A stretch of DNA of 5,233 nucleotides from Deltaproteobacteria bacterium (GTDB taxonomy: Bacteria > Desulfobacterota > GWC2-55-46 > DRQE01): assembly GCA_011371515.1 (NCBI GenBank), contig DRQE01000037.1, positions 1 to 5,233 of the forward strand, written 5' to 3'. The translations under genes were made by a program, and so were the position numbers. The notes beneath the pieces are model-generated. The model was not told the DNA's origin. It did not search any database and saw nothing but the letters and a program-made list of their open reading frames with translations. Positions 1-5,233 of the stretch are shown piece after piece (position 1 is the first letter of the stretch; every line of letters begins with the position of its first letter).

Positions 1-72
1 GAGGTGGTCAAAGAAGGGCTTATAACAATGGAGAAGGTGAGGGTGATAAAGTACCGTCACGGAGAGGGGTAA
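1..72 (+). CDS. DUF190-like (PII-like) protein, C-terminal end only
   Basis: Frame 1 is open from the window edge to TAA at 70-72. It gives 23 residues with the core EGLITMEKVRVIKY. This resembles the C-terminal strand of DUF190 proteins, small cytoplasmic PII-like ferredoxin-fold proteins that often end with a segment like 'mv.eGlvt.e.V.vi.y'. DUF190 genes are frequently found next to crcB fluoride-channel genes, so a crcB upstream is possible but cannot be seen. The 5' part is missing, so the assignment rests on the tail alone. The next gene starts 51 nt later, behind its own candidate promoter, so this gene need not belong to the efflux operon. The family call is from memory of the consensus. 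Confidence 0.6.
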   Translation, partial: EVVKEGLITMEKVRVIKYRHGEG

Positions 73-82
73 AAAAATCCTG

Positions 83-111
83 TTGACAGCCATCTCAATA
101 GCTGGTATCGT
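83..111 (+). promoter_or_regulatory. Candidate sigma70-type promoter for the small exported protein
   Basis: A perfect -35 hexamer TTGACA (83-88) is followed after exactly 17 bp by TATCGT (106-111), which matches TATAAT at 4 of 6 positions. Transcription would start near 117-119, only 4-6 nt before the ATG at 123. The mRNA would be almost leaderless, which fits the lack of a clear Shine-Dalgarno sequence there. It lies in the 50-nt gap between two same-strand genes. The -10 is mediocre, so this is a prediction only. Confidence 0.4.
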
Positions 112-122
112 AAGAAACTACT

Positions 123-470
123 ATGGAACTCTACCATAAGATAACTGGTATCTTTCTTTTGGCTCTCGTCGTCATTCAGCTCACTGGTGTAAACTGTATA
201 GACAAAGACGACATACCCTTCAGCGACAATCTGGAGCAGAGCCTTGCCGTTATACATGCCGGTGAGCCTACTTCCATAGACGATACCACAAACCACACCG
301 AGTACGGCTCAACCGTTATGCACGAGTGTCCGTGTCACTTCCACTTTCTACCCAACCCTGCGCTGGTGAAGGCTGAGCTCGTTGCAGAGGTCGTCCAGAA
401 CATACCTTCTTACACGAACCACATAAGTCTCCTACCGAGAGGAATATCCAAACCACCACGGCTCGTATAA
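123..470 (+). CDS. Small exported protein with HxCxCHxH motif, metal-efflux-associated (hypothetical)
   Basis: A 115-residue protein. Residues 1-6 carry a short polar N-terminus with K6, and 8-22 are strongly hydrophobic (IT-GIFLLALVVIQL), so it is probably exported to the periplasm. C25 ends this segment, but the preceding VN does not make a good lipobox. The middle is acidic and polar. Residues 67-75 read HECPCHFHF, a dense cluster of possible metal ligands (H67, C69, C71, H72, H74), and the C-terminus ends KPPRLV. Short secreted Cys/His proteins of this layout, often with a PPR-like tail, occur beside czc-type efflux genes. I know of no assigned function; binding or sensing Zn, Cu or a similar metal is an inference. 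The ATG at 123 is the first start after an in-frame TAA at 111-113. A Shine-Dalgarno is weak or absent. AUA use resembles the downstream genes, supporting real coding. It precedes the CBA efflux genes on the same strand. Confidence 0.75.
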   Translation: MELYHKITGIFLLALVVIQLTGVNCIDKDDIPFSDNLEQSLAVIHAGEPTSIDDTTNHTEYGSTVMHECPCHFHFLPNPALVKAELVAEVVQNIPSYTNHISLLPRGISKPPRLV

Positions 471-509
471 GCCCGACTCTATGAAATGTTAGTTCATGAG
501 TGACGGGTT
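470..509 (+). other. Intergenic stem-loop directly after the small gene's stop
   Basis: The 5' arm CCCGACTC-T-ATGAA (472-485) pairs with TTCAT-GAGT-GA-CGGG (493-507). There are 13 Watson-Crick pairs, a bulged T480, a bulged GA (502-503) and a 7-nt loop (486-492). G471-T508 (wobble) and A470-T509 can extend it. No T-run follows (TTATCAG), so it is not a canonical Rho-independent terminator. It could be an RNA processing or stability element, a weak attenuator, or a regulator-sensitive leader fold separating the small gene from the pump genes. Confidence 0.55.
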
Positions 510-530
510 ATCAGTCCAGAAGTTCGTGAG
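491..530 (+). repeat. 10-bp direct repeat AGTTCRTGAG, copies 30 bp apart
   Basis: AGTTCATGAG (491-500) and AGTTCGTGAG (521-530) differ at one base and start exactly 30 bp apart, about three helical turns. The first copy is in the 3' arm of the stem-loop. The second could also pair with the same 5' arm (477-485; seven Watson-Crick pairs plus one G-U). The repeat could be two regulator half-sites or a switchable RNA pairing. Chance similarity is not excluded. Confidence 0.35.
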
Positions 531-597
531 CTTTTACAGGATTGAAGAGATAACTCTATTTTTAGACCATATATTCGTAAAGGGGGCGTATTTATGA
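496..597 (+). CDS. Possible 33-residue leader peptide, overlapping the channel gene start
   Basis: An ATG at 496 opens 33 codons, beginning MSDGLSVQKF and ending HIFVKGAYL, and stops at TGA 595-597. The stop overlaps the next gene's ATG (594-596) as ATGA, the classic arrangement for translational coupling. The frame is closed upstream by TAG at 490-492. There is no clear Shine-Dalgarno, and the ATG sits inside the 3' arm of the stem-loop, so its translation would depend on that hairpin opening. I recognise no family. A frame of this length can be open by chance, so this is tentative. Confidence 0.25.
   Translation: MSDGLSVQKFVSFYRIEEITLFLDHIFVKGAYL
533..562 (+). promoter_or_regulatory. Weak candidate promoter before the efflux genes
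   Basis: TTTACA (533-538) and TATTTT (557-562) are separated by 18 bp, matching the -35 and -10 consensus at 5/6 and 4/6. The spacer contains a small dyad, AGAG-ATAA-CTCT (546-557), that could be an operator half or chance. A TATATT at 570-575 is an alternative -10 without a partner -35. If real, the promoter would let the three pump genes be transcribed separately from the small gene. Confidence 0.25.
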
Positions 598-1811
598 CAA
601 GGCAAATCGTGGTGATTCTTCTTACCATACTCCTTGTCTCTGCTGGGATGTCTACGAGGGCCTTGGCAGAGCAGAAGGTTTACACACTGGAAGATGTCCT
701 CGATATGGCAGAACGATGGAACCCATCGGTTGCCATAATAGAGGCAAGGCTCAAGGCTGCCAAGGCTCGTATAGTTGCTGCCTCGGCTTTTCCGAATCCT
801 GAAGTCTCGCTCGAGAGCGCAGACTATCCGGACGACTACAGGTATTCTCTTACCATAGAGCAGCCCTTCGAGTGGTACAAGAAGAGGGCTTACAGAAAGG
901 CATCTTCCCGTGAGGCACTCGGGGTGGTGGAGTATGAGAAGGAAGCCCTCATGCGAGAGCTCAAGTGGCAGATAAAGCGTGCCTTCTACAGGATACTATT
1001 CGTAAAAGAGGAGGTCAGCCTTCTTAGAGAGAGTAAGACTGTCATGGAAGAGTTTCTTTCAACGGTTAGAAAGAGGGTCAATGCAGGGGAAGACACCCTA
1101 TTCTCACTTTTAAGGGCACAGGTCGAGACCATGAGGATAGAAAAGGAACTCAAGACTTCGACCCAGATGCTGCACATAGCCAGAACGGTTCTGAATGCAC
1201 TTCTTGGAAACAGGTTGCCCAATGGGTTTGAACTTAAGGGAGACTTTCACATAAAACGAAAGAGCTATGAGAAGGACGAGCTTGTGGAAAAGGTCCTTGC
1301 CACACATCCCTTGATAAAGAGAGAGGAAAAGAGGATGAAACAGGCAAGGCTTACCCTTCTTAAAGAGAAGGCAGCGGTGGTGCCAGATGTAAGGCTTGGT
1401 GCTGGCATGGAAAGGGAAGAGGGCGTTGATGCAACCACACTCGGCGTATCCTTGAGTGTGCCCATCTGGTACAGAAACAGGGGTGCCATAGAGGAGGCAC
1501 AGGCAGAAGTTGTCATGAGCGAGGCGGAGCTGAGAAAGACGAGAATAGAGCTTACAAGAGAGACCGCAGAATCCTACAGAAAGTACCGCATGGCACTCGA
1601 CAGGGTGGAACTCTTTGAGAAGGGTCTTCTCAAAGAGGCTCAGGAAGCCCTGAGGATAGCAGAGAAGAGCTACAGGTTCGGAGAGACGGATCTGCTTAAC
1701 TATCTCGACACCCAGAGGGTTCAGCGTGAGGTACTGCTTGAGTACAATAGGGCACTCTTTGAGCTCGCGCTCGCCATGGCAGAGATAGAGAAACTTCTTG
1801 GAGAAATATAG
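594..1811 (+). CDS. TolC-family outer-membrane efflux channel (CzcC/CusC-type)
   Basis: A 405-residue outer-membrane factor, the exit duct of a tripartite metal efflux pump. Residues 1-25 form a signal peptide with an ALA|EQK cleavage site. It contains no cysteine at all, so unlike CusC it is not a lipoprotein. Two OEP repeats follow, about 28-205 and 226-403. Each has a long helix pair and an aligned beta segment: SLTIEQPFEWYKKR (85-98), mirrored by SLSVPIWYRNRGAI (286-299). The conserved SYRFGETDLLNYLDTQR (359-375) and the AAKARIVAASAFPNP turn (55-69) are typical of CzcC-like channels. The length is usual for CzcC-type (about 400-450). The start is supported by AGGGGG (581-586) 7 nt upstream of the ATG. 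The adaptor gene follows after 19 nt. The family is certain from motifs; the metal is inferred from neighbours. Confidence 0.93.
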   Translation: MTRQIVVILLTILLVSAGMSTRALAEQKVYTLEDVLDMAERWNPSVAIIEARLKAAKARIVAASAFPNPEVSLESADYPDDYRYSLTIEQPFEWYKKRAYRKASSREALGVVEYEKEALMRELKWQIKRAFYRILFVKEEVSLLRESKTVMEEFLSTVRKRVNAGEDTLFSLLRAQVETMRIEKELKTSTQMLHIARTVLNALLGNRLPNGFELKGDFHIKRKSYEKDELVEKVLATHPLIKREEKRMKQARLTLLKEKAAVVPDVRLGAGMEREEGVDATTLGVSLSVPIWYRNRGAIEEAQAEVVMSEAELRKTRIELTRETAESYRKYRMALDRVELFEKGLLKEAQEALRIAEKSYRFGETDLLNYLDTQRVQREVLLEYNRALFELALAMAEIEKLLGEI

Positions 1812-1814
1812 AAG

Positions 1815-1821
1815 AAGGGAG
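1815..1821 (+). promoter_or_regulatory. Ribosome binding site fixing the adaptor start at 1831
   Basis: AAGGGAG lies 9 nt before ATG 1831, just after the channel gene's TAG (1809-1811). It favours ATG 1831 over the in-frame TTG at 1798. The TTG would overlap the upstream gene and add 11 charged residues (including YRRRES) before the signal peptide. Confidence 0.75.
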
Positions 1822-1830
1822 AGTAAGTTT

Positions 1831-3054
1831 ATGAAGAACAGGGTCTCATACATAATAATGTTACTGGTTATTATTATGAGTGTATTTTCTGTATCTATAA
1901 TAAGCACCCATGTGATGGCAGGTACAGAGAAACACGAAGAAGAGGGACACAAGGAAGGTGGCAAGGAAGATGCCCACGAACACGAAGAAAAAGAGGAGGT
2001 TGTCAGGTTCAGCGATGCCGAGCTGAAGGAGTTCGGAATAACCATAGACAGGGCTGGAAGTGGCAAGCTTCATGTATATGTTGAGGCAACAGGCGAGATA
2101 AAGCCCGACCCTGACCTTGTCTCACACCTCGTCCCACGGGTAAGCGGGATAGTATCCGAGGTAAGAAAGAAGGTCGGCGACTGGGTCAAAGAAGGCGAGA
2201 TAATGGCAATAATCGAAAGCCGCGAGCTTGCCGATGCAAAGAGCGCATACCTTACCGCAAGGGAAAGGTTTAAACTTGCAGAGTTCGAGTTCAAAAGGAA
2301 GGAACGACTCTGGAAAGAGAAGATAGTTGCAGAGAAGGACTACCTCAAGGCAAAGAAGATGTTCGCCGAAGCCCAGATAGAGCTTATGGCAAGGGAGCAG
2401 AAGCTCCACGCCCTTGGACTGACTGATGCGGATGTAAAGGGGCTTAAGAGCCACAAGGATGTGCCCCTTACGAGGTACGAGCTTATCTCACCAATAGACG
2501 GGGTGGTGCTTGAAAGGCACATAACCAAGGGTGAGTTCGTAAGCACCGATATGACTGTGTTCAAGATTGCAGACCTTTCAAGGGTGTGGATACTGCTCGC
2601 AATATACGAAAAGGATATACCCTATGTCAGAGAGGGACAGAAGGCAATCGTTGAGGTTGGTTATGGCACAAAGCCTGTAAGATGCACACTCTCCTATGTT
2701 GCTCCTGTGATAGACGAAAAGACGAGAACTGTTGCTGCAAGATGCGTTGCTTCGAACAAAAAGGGGCTGTTGCGGCCCGGAACATTCATAAGGGCAAAGA
2801 TAGATGTTGAAAGCATAGATGTTGGCATCGTGGTGCCCAAGACAGCAGTACATACATTCAGGGGTAAGACGGTTGTGTTCGTGCGCACTTCCGAGGGGTT
2901 CGTGCCGAGAGAGGTGGTAACTGGAAGGAGTGACGCAGAAAGGGTTGAGATAGTGAAAGGGCTTGAGCCGGGCGAGGAGTACGCAAGCAAGGGAGGATTC
3001 ACGATAAAGGCAGAGTTCAAGAAAGCAGAGTTCGGTGAAGGACACTCCCATTAA
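1831..3054 (+). CDS. czcB: Efflux RND periplasmic adaptor (membrane fusion protein), CzcB-type, His-rich
   Basis: A 407-residue HlyD/CzcB/CusB-family protein that bridges the RND pump and the TolC channel in the periplasm. Residues 1-30 form a signal peptide (hydrophobic 8-26, likely cut after VMA). Residues 31-56 are low-complexity Glu/Lys/Gly with H35, H40, H49 and H51. The barrel-sandwich (lipoyl-like) half-motifs are at about 98-131 (PRVSGIVSEV...VGDWVKEGE) and 215-247 (LISPIDGVVLERHITKGEFV). An alpha-helical hairpin of about 132-205 lies between them. The beta-barrel runs about 250-325, with the family signature IDEKTRTV (294-301) and LRPGTFIRAKI (314-324). The membrane-proximal domain is about 332-395. 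The C-terminus ends EGHSH. The His-rich ends recall those of CzcB, which is known for Zn-binding His motifs. C285 and C305 sit on neighbouring beta-barrel strands. The family is clear; Zn/Co/Cd specificity is inference. Confidence 0.93.
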   Translation: MKNRVSYIIMLLVIIMSVFSVSIISTHVMAGTEKHEEEGHKEGGKEDAHEHEEKEEVVRFSDAELKEFGITIDRAGSGKLHVYVEATGEIKPDPDLVSHLVPRVSGIVSEVRKKVGDWVKEGEIMAIIESRELADAKSAYLTARERFKLAEFEFKRKERLWKEKIVAEKDYLKAKKMFAEAQIELMAREQKLHALGLTDADVKGLKSHKDVPLTRYELISPIDGVVLERHITKGEFVSTDMTVFKIADLSRVWILLAIYEKDIPYVREGQKAIVEVGYGTKPVRCTLSYVAPVIDEKTRTVAARCVASNKKGLLRPGTFIRAKIDVESIDVGIVVPKTAVHTFRGKTVVFVRTSEGFVPREVVTGRSDAERVEIVKGLEPGEEYASKGGFTIKAEFKKAEFGEGHSH

Positions 3055-3056
3055 AA

Positions 3057-3076
3057 CCCCAACATGGTTAGGAGGT
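3057..3076 (+). promoter_or_regulatory. RND gene ribosome binding site, possibly in a small hairpin
   Basis: AGGAGGT (3070-3076) is a near-perfect Shine-Dalgarno 4-5 nt before GTG 3081 and decides that start. The CCCCAAC at 3057-3063, right after the adaptor stop (3052-3054), can pair with GTT-a-GG-a-GG (3067-3075) around an ATG loop. This would mask the site, and ribosomes ending the adaptor gene could expose it. The pairing has a 3-nt loop and two bulged A residues, so it is weak. Confidence 0.5.
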
Positions 3077-3080
3077 AACT

Positions 3081-5233
3081 GTGAAAAGATTTATAGAGTT
3101 TGCACTCAATAACAGGCTTTTGATGGTAACACTTGCCGTCTTCGTGCTTCTGGCAGGTGTCATAAGCTATAAAAGGCTCCCCATAGATGCCTTCCCCGAT
3201 GTATCACCCGTGCTGGTACAGGTCTTCACAGAGACAGAAGGACTTGCCCCGCAAGAGGTGGAAAAGTATGTCACCTACCCTGTAGAGGTTGCCATGAACG
3301 GGCTGCCAAACCTTGAGAAGATTCGCTCTGTCTCTAACTTTGGACTCTCGGTTGTCAATATCTACTTCAAGGACGGCACGGACATATACTTCGCAAGGCA
3401 GCTGGTTAACGAACGATTGCAGGAGGTCAGGGAAGAAATCCCCGAAGGCTTTGGAAACCCCCAGATGGGTCCCATATCCACAGGTATGGGGCTTATACTC
3501 TTCTACCATCTGGAGGATACGACGGGCAAGTATTCCCTCGAAGACCTCAGAACCATACAGGACTGGGTGATAAAGTTCAATCTTGAAACCGTGCCCGGCG
3601 TTACGGAAGTCTTGAGTATAGGTGGATACGAGAAACAGTTCCACGTGGTGGTGCACCCTGACAAACTTCTTCGCTACGGGGTTACCATAGAGGAGATTAT
3701 AGAGAAGATAAAGGCAAACAACCTCAATGTGGGCGCCCAGTTCATAGTAAAAAACAACGAGGAATACATAGTGCGCTCGGTAGGGCTCGTCTCAGACATA
3801 GAAGACATAGAGAACATAGTCATAAAGTCAGAAGACGGAACCCCAGTTTATCTTAAGGACATAGCCCATGTGAAGATAGGAGGAGCCATAAGAAGGGGTG
3901 TGCAGACCATGAACGGCGATACAGAGGTGGTTGCCGGCATGGTCATAAAGCTCTATGGCGAGAACTCGTCCACGGTTATACAGCGTGTGGAAGAGAAGAT
4001 AGAGAAGATAAACAAGATGCTGCCCGAGGGCATAAAGATAGTGCCCTACTACGAGCAGAAAAGCCTCGTGGATGCCTGTATAGAGACCGTTACCTCTGCA
4101 CTGATGGAAGGTATAGTGCTGGTGGTCATAATACTAATGGTCTTTCTTGGAGCAATCAGGCCATCGGTGGTGGTTGCACTGTCCATACCCTTCTCTGTGC
4201 TGTTTGCCATGGTGGGCATGTACTACCTTGGCATATCGGCAAACCTCATGAGCTTTGGCGGGCTTGCCATAGCCATAGGTATGATGGTGGATGGTGGTGT
4301 GGTCATAGTGGAGAACATAGACCGCTGGCTCAGAAGCGAGCGGGACAAGAGCTTTATGGAAATAATAAGGGGTGCCTCCATAGAGGTCATAAGGCCCATA
4401 ACCTTTGCGGTGATGATAATCATAATAGTCTTTCTGCCGCTCTTTACCCTCAGCGGAGTGGAGGGTAAGACCTTCAGCCCCCTTGCCTATGCGGTTGCTC
4501 TTGCAATGGGTGGTTCCATAGTGTTCACCATATTCGTAGCCCCTGTTCTTGCATCTATCTTCATGCCACTTCCCGGCAAAGGTGAACACAAGGAGAACAT
4601 AGCCTTCAGGATACTTCTCAGGTACTACGAGCCAATTGTAAGGTTTTTCGTCAACAGGCGTATGGTGGCAGTTGGTCTTGCGGTGGTATTCCTCGTTACC
4701 GGTATAGCCATATTCCCACAGCTTGGCTCGGAGTTCACCCCGAGGCTTCAGGAAGGAACCATAGTGGTAAGGCTAACAATGGCTCCATCCATCTCGCTTG
4801 ACGAGAGCCAGAGGGTTACCATGCTCGTTGAGAAGAGGCTCCTTAAGATACCGGAGGTTGTGAAGGTCGTCTCAAGGATAGGCAGGGGTGAGGTTGGTGC
4901 CCATACAGACCCTGTAAACAGTGCGGAGATGTATGTGATACTCAAGCCCAGAGAAGAGTGGAGGGTGGAAAGTCAGGAGGAGATAGAAGAGCTCATAAGG
5001 GATGAGCTGGGCAATGTCCCCGGGGTGCTGGTCAACATCACACAGCCAATAGCAATGACACTCGATGAGCTCATATCCGGAATAAAGGCGGAGCTTGCGG
5101 TAAAGCTCTTTGGAGACGACCTCGATGTGCTAAAACAGAAGGCAGAAGAGATAGCCACAGTTTTAAGAAGTGTGCCCGGCAGTGCCGATGTGCAGGTCGC
5201 TCAGGTTACAGGCACCCCTCAGCTCATAATAAC
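3081..5233 (+). CDS. czcA: CusA/CzcA-family heavy-metal efflux RND transporter, 3' truncated
   Basis: The frame from GTG 3081 is open for 717 codons to the window edge; full-length relatives have about 1,020-1,060. It is the proton-driven inner-membrane pump of the CBA complex. TM1 is about 11-30, and the porter subdomains start with DAFPDVSPVLVQV (36-48). TM2 is about 340-358, TM3 361-383, TM4 388-410, TM5 437-459, TM6 466-495 and TM7 525-545. The second periplasmic half begins LGSEFTPRLQEGT (548-560). The TM4 motif is AIAIGMMVDGGVVIVEN (396-412). D404 and E411 match CzcA D408/E415 and CusA D405/E412. At the CzcA D402 position there is A398, as in CusA (A399). In the porter, by ungapped alignment from memory, S614 and E663 stand where CusA has M573 and M623, which argues against a Cu/Ag methionine relay. 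TM8-12 and the docking domain's second half are not visible. RND membership is certain; the substrate is open between divalent and monovalent metals. Confidence 0.95.
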   Translation, partial: MKRFIEFALNNRLLMVTLAVFVLLAGVISYKRLPIDAFPDVSPVLVQVFTETEGLAPQEVEKYVTYPVEVAMNGLPNLEKIRSVSNFGLSVVNIYFKDGTDIYFARQLVNERLQEVREEIPEGFGNPQMGPISTGMGLILFYHLEDTTGKYSLEDLRTIQDWVIKFNLETVPGVTEVLSIGGYEKQFHVVVHPDKLLRYGVTIEEIIEKIKANNLNVGAQFIVKNNEEYIVRSVGLVSDIEDIENIVIKSEDGTPVYLKDIAHVKIGGAIRRGVQTMNGDTEVVAGMVIKLYGENSSTVIQRVEEKIEKINKMLPEGIKIVPYYEQKSLVDACIETVTSALMEGIVLVVIILMVFLGAIRPSVVVALSIPFSVLFAMVGMYYLGISANLMSFGGLAIAIGMMVDGGVVIVENIDRWLRSERDKSFMEIIRGASIEVIRPITFAVMIIIIVFLPLFTLSGVEGKTFSPLAYAVALAMGGSIVFTIFVAPVLASIFMPLPGKGEHKENIAFRILLRYYEPIVRFFVNRRMVAVGLAVVFLVTGIAIFPQLGSEFTPRLQEGTIVVRLTMAPSISLDESQRVTMLVEKRLLKIPEVVKVVSRIGRGEVGAHTDPVNSAEMYVILKPREEWRVESQEEIEELIRDELGNVPGVLVNITQPIAMTLDELISGIKAELAVKLFGDDLDVLKQKAEEIATVLRSVPGSADVQVAQVTGTPQLII

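Noticed and set aside
83..139. Short TTG-initiated frame with hydrophobic residues between the DUF190-like gene and the small gene
   Set aside because: It has 18 codons only, its nearest purine-rich site is 13 nt or more away, and it overlaps the better-supported gene start at 123.
123..197. Lipoprotein signal (C25) on the small protein
   Set aside because: The residues before C25 are G-V-N; an Asn at -1 does not fit the usual lipobox, which needs G, A or S there.
471..515. Rho-independent terminator after the small gene
   Set aside because: The stem is strong, but only two T's follow before mixed sequence, so the U-tract is missing.
413..528. CACGAAC (413-419) complementary to GTTCGTG (522-528)
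   Set aside because: Seven bases over about 100 nt is expected by chance, and the first element is inside coding sequence.
1798..1830. TTG start giving an 11-residue longer adaptor
   Set aside because: It overlaps the channel gene and adds charged residues before a good signal peptide, while ATG 1831 has an AAGGGAG site at proper distance.
1110..2066. Long antisense open frame (318 codons) across the channel and adaptor genes
   Set aside because: Its product is rich in Ser, Leu, Cys and Phe with no domain pattern. It lies opposite two genes with clear family motifs, and has the look of a codon-bias shadow.
3204..3656. Antisense open frame of 150 codons opposite the RND gene
   Set aside because: It is a shadow of the RND frame, which is uninterrupted and carries conserved porter motifs here.
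4134..4589. Antisense open frame of 151 codons, His/Tyr-rich
   Set aside because: The His/Tyr richness comes from the reverse complement of Met, Ile and Val codons in TM2-TM6 of the RND gene. It shows no recognisable fold or start signal.

Overview
The window comes from a diderm (Gram-negative-type) bacterium. It encodes an outer-membrane efflux channel, a periplasmic adaptor and an RND inner-membrane pump in series. By eye, isoleucine is read mostly by AUA and many arginines by AGG/AGA. That usage is common in thermophilic or deep-branching lineages such as Aquificota and Nitrospirota, but the sequence does not fix the taxon. All real genes are on the + strand, and no RNA gene, insertion sequence or CRISPR array is visible.

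Layout. Positions 1-72 are the last 23 codons and stop of a protein resembling DUF190 (PII-like fold). A candidate promoter (TTGACA, 17 bp, TATCGT) lies at 83-111, just before a 115-residue exported protein (123-470) with a compact H-x-C-x-C-H-x-H motif. The 123-bp gap at 471-593 is structured. It holds a stem-loop of 13 Watson-Crick pairs directly after the stop codon, a 10-bp direct repeat (9/10 identical), and a 33-codon ORF whose TGA overlaps the next ATG as ATGA. Then come a TolC-family channel (594-1811), a His-rich HlyD/CzcB-type adaptor (1831-3054) and a heavy-metal RND pump (3081 to the window end, 717 codons seen, 3' truncated).

How it works together. The last three genes form a CBA tripartite efflux operon with spacers of 19 and 26 nt. 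The RND protein takes up metal in the periplasm or membrane, the adaptor joins it to the channel, and ions leave the cell directly. His-rich adaptor tails and an acidic residue where CusA has a porter methionine suggest divalent metals (Zn/Co/Cd/Ni class). The TM4 proton-relay motif, however, is CusA-like (Ala-Asp-Glu rather than Asp-Asp-Glu), so the substrate is not settled. The small Cys/His protein is probably an accessory periplasmic metal-binding component.

The operon itself is a known type. The least described parts are the small Cys/His-motif protein and the folded leader with its tiny ORF between that protein and the efflux genes.
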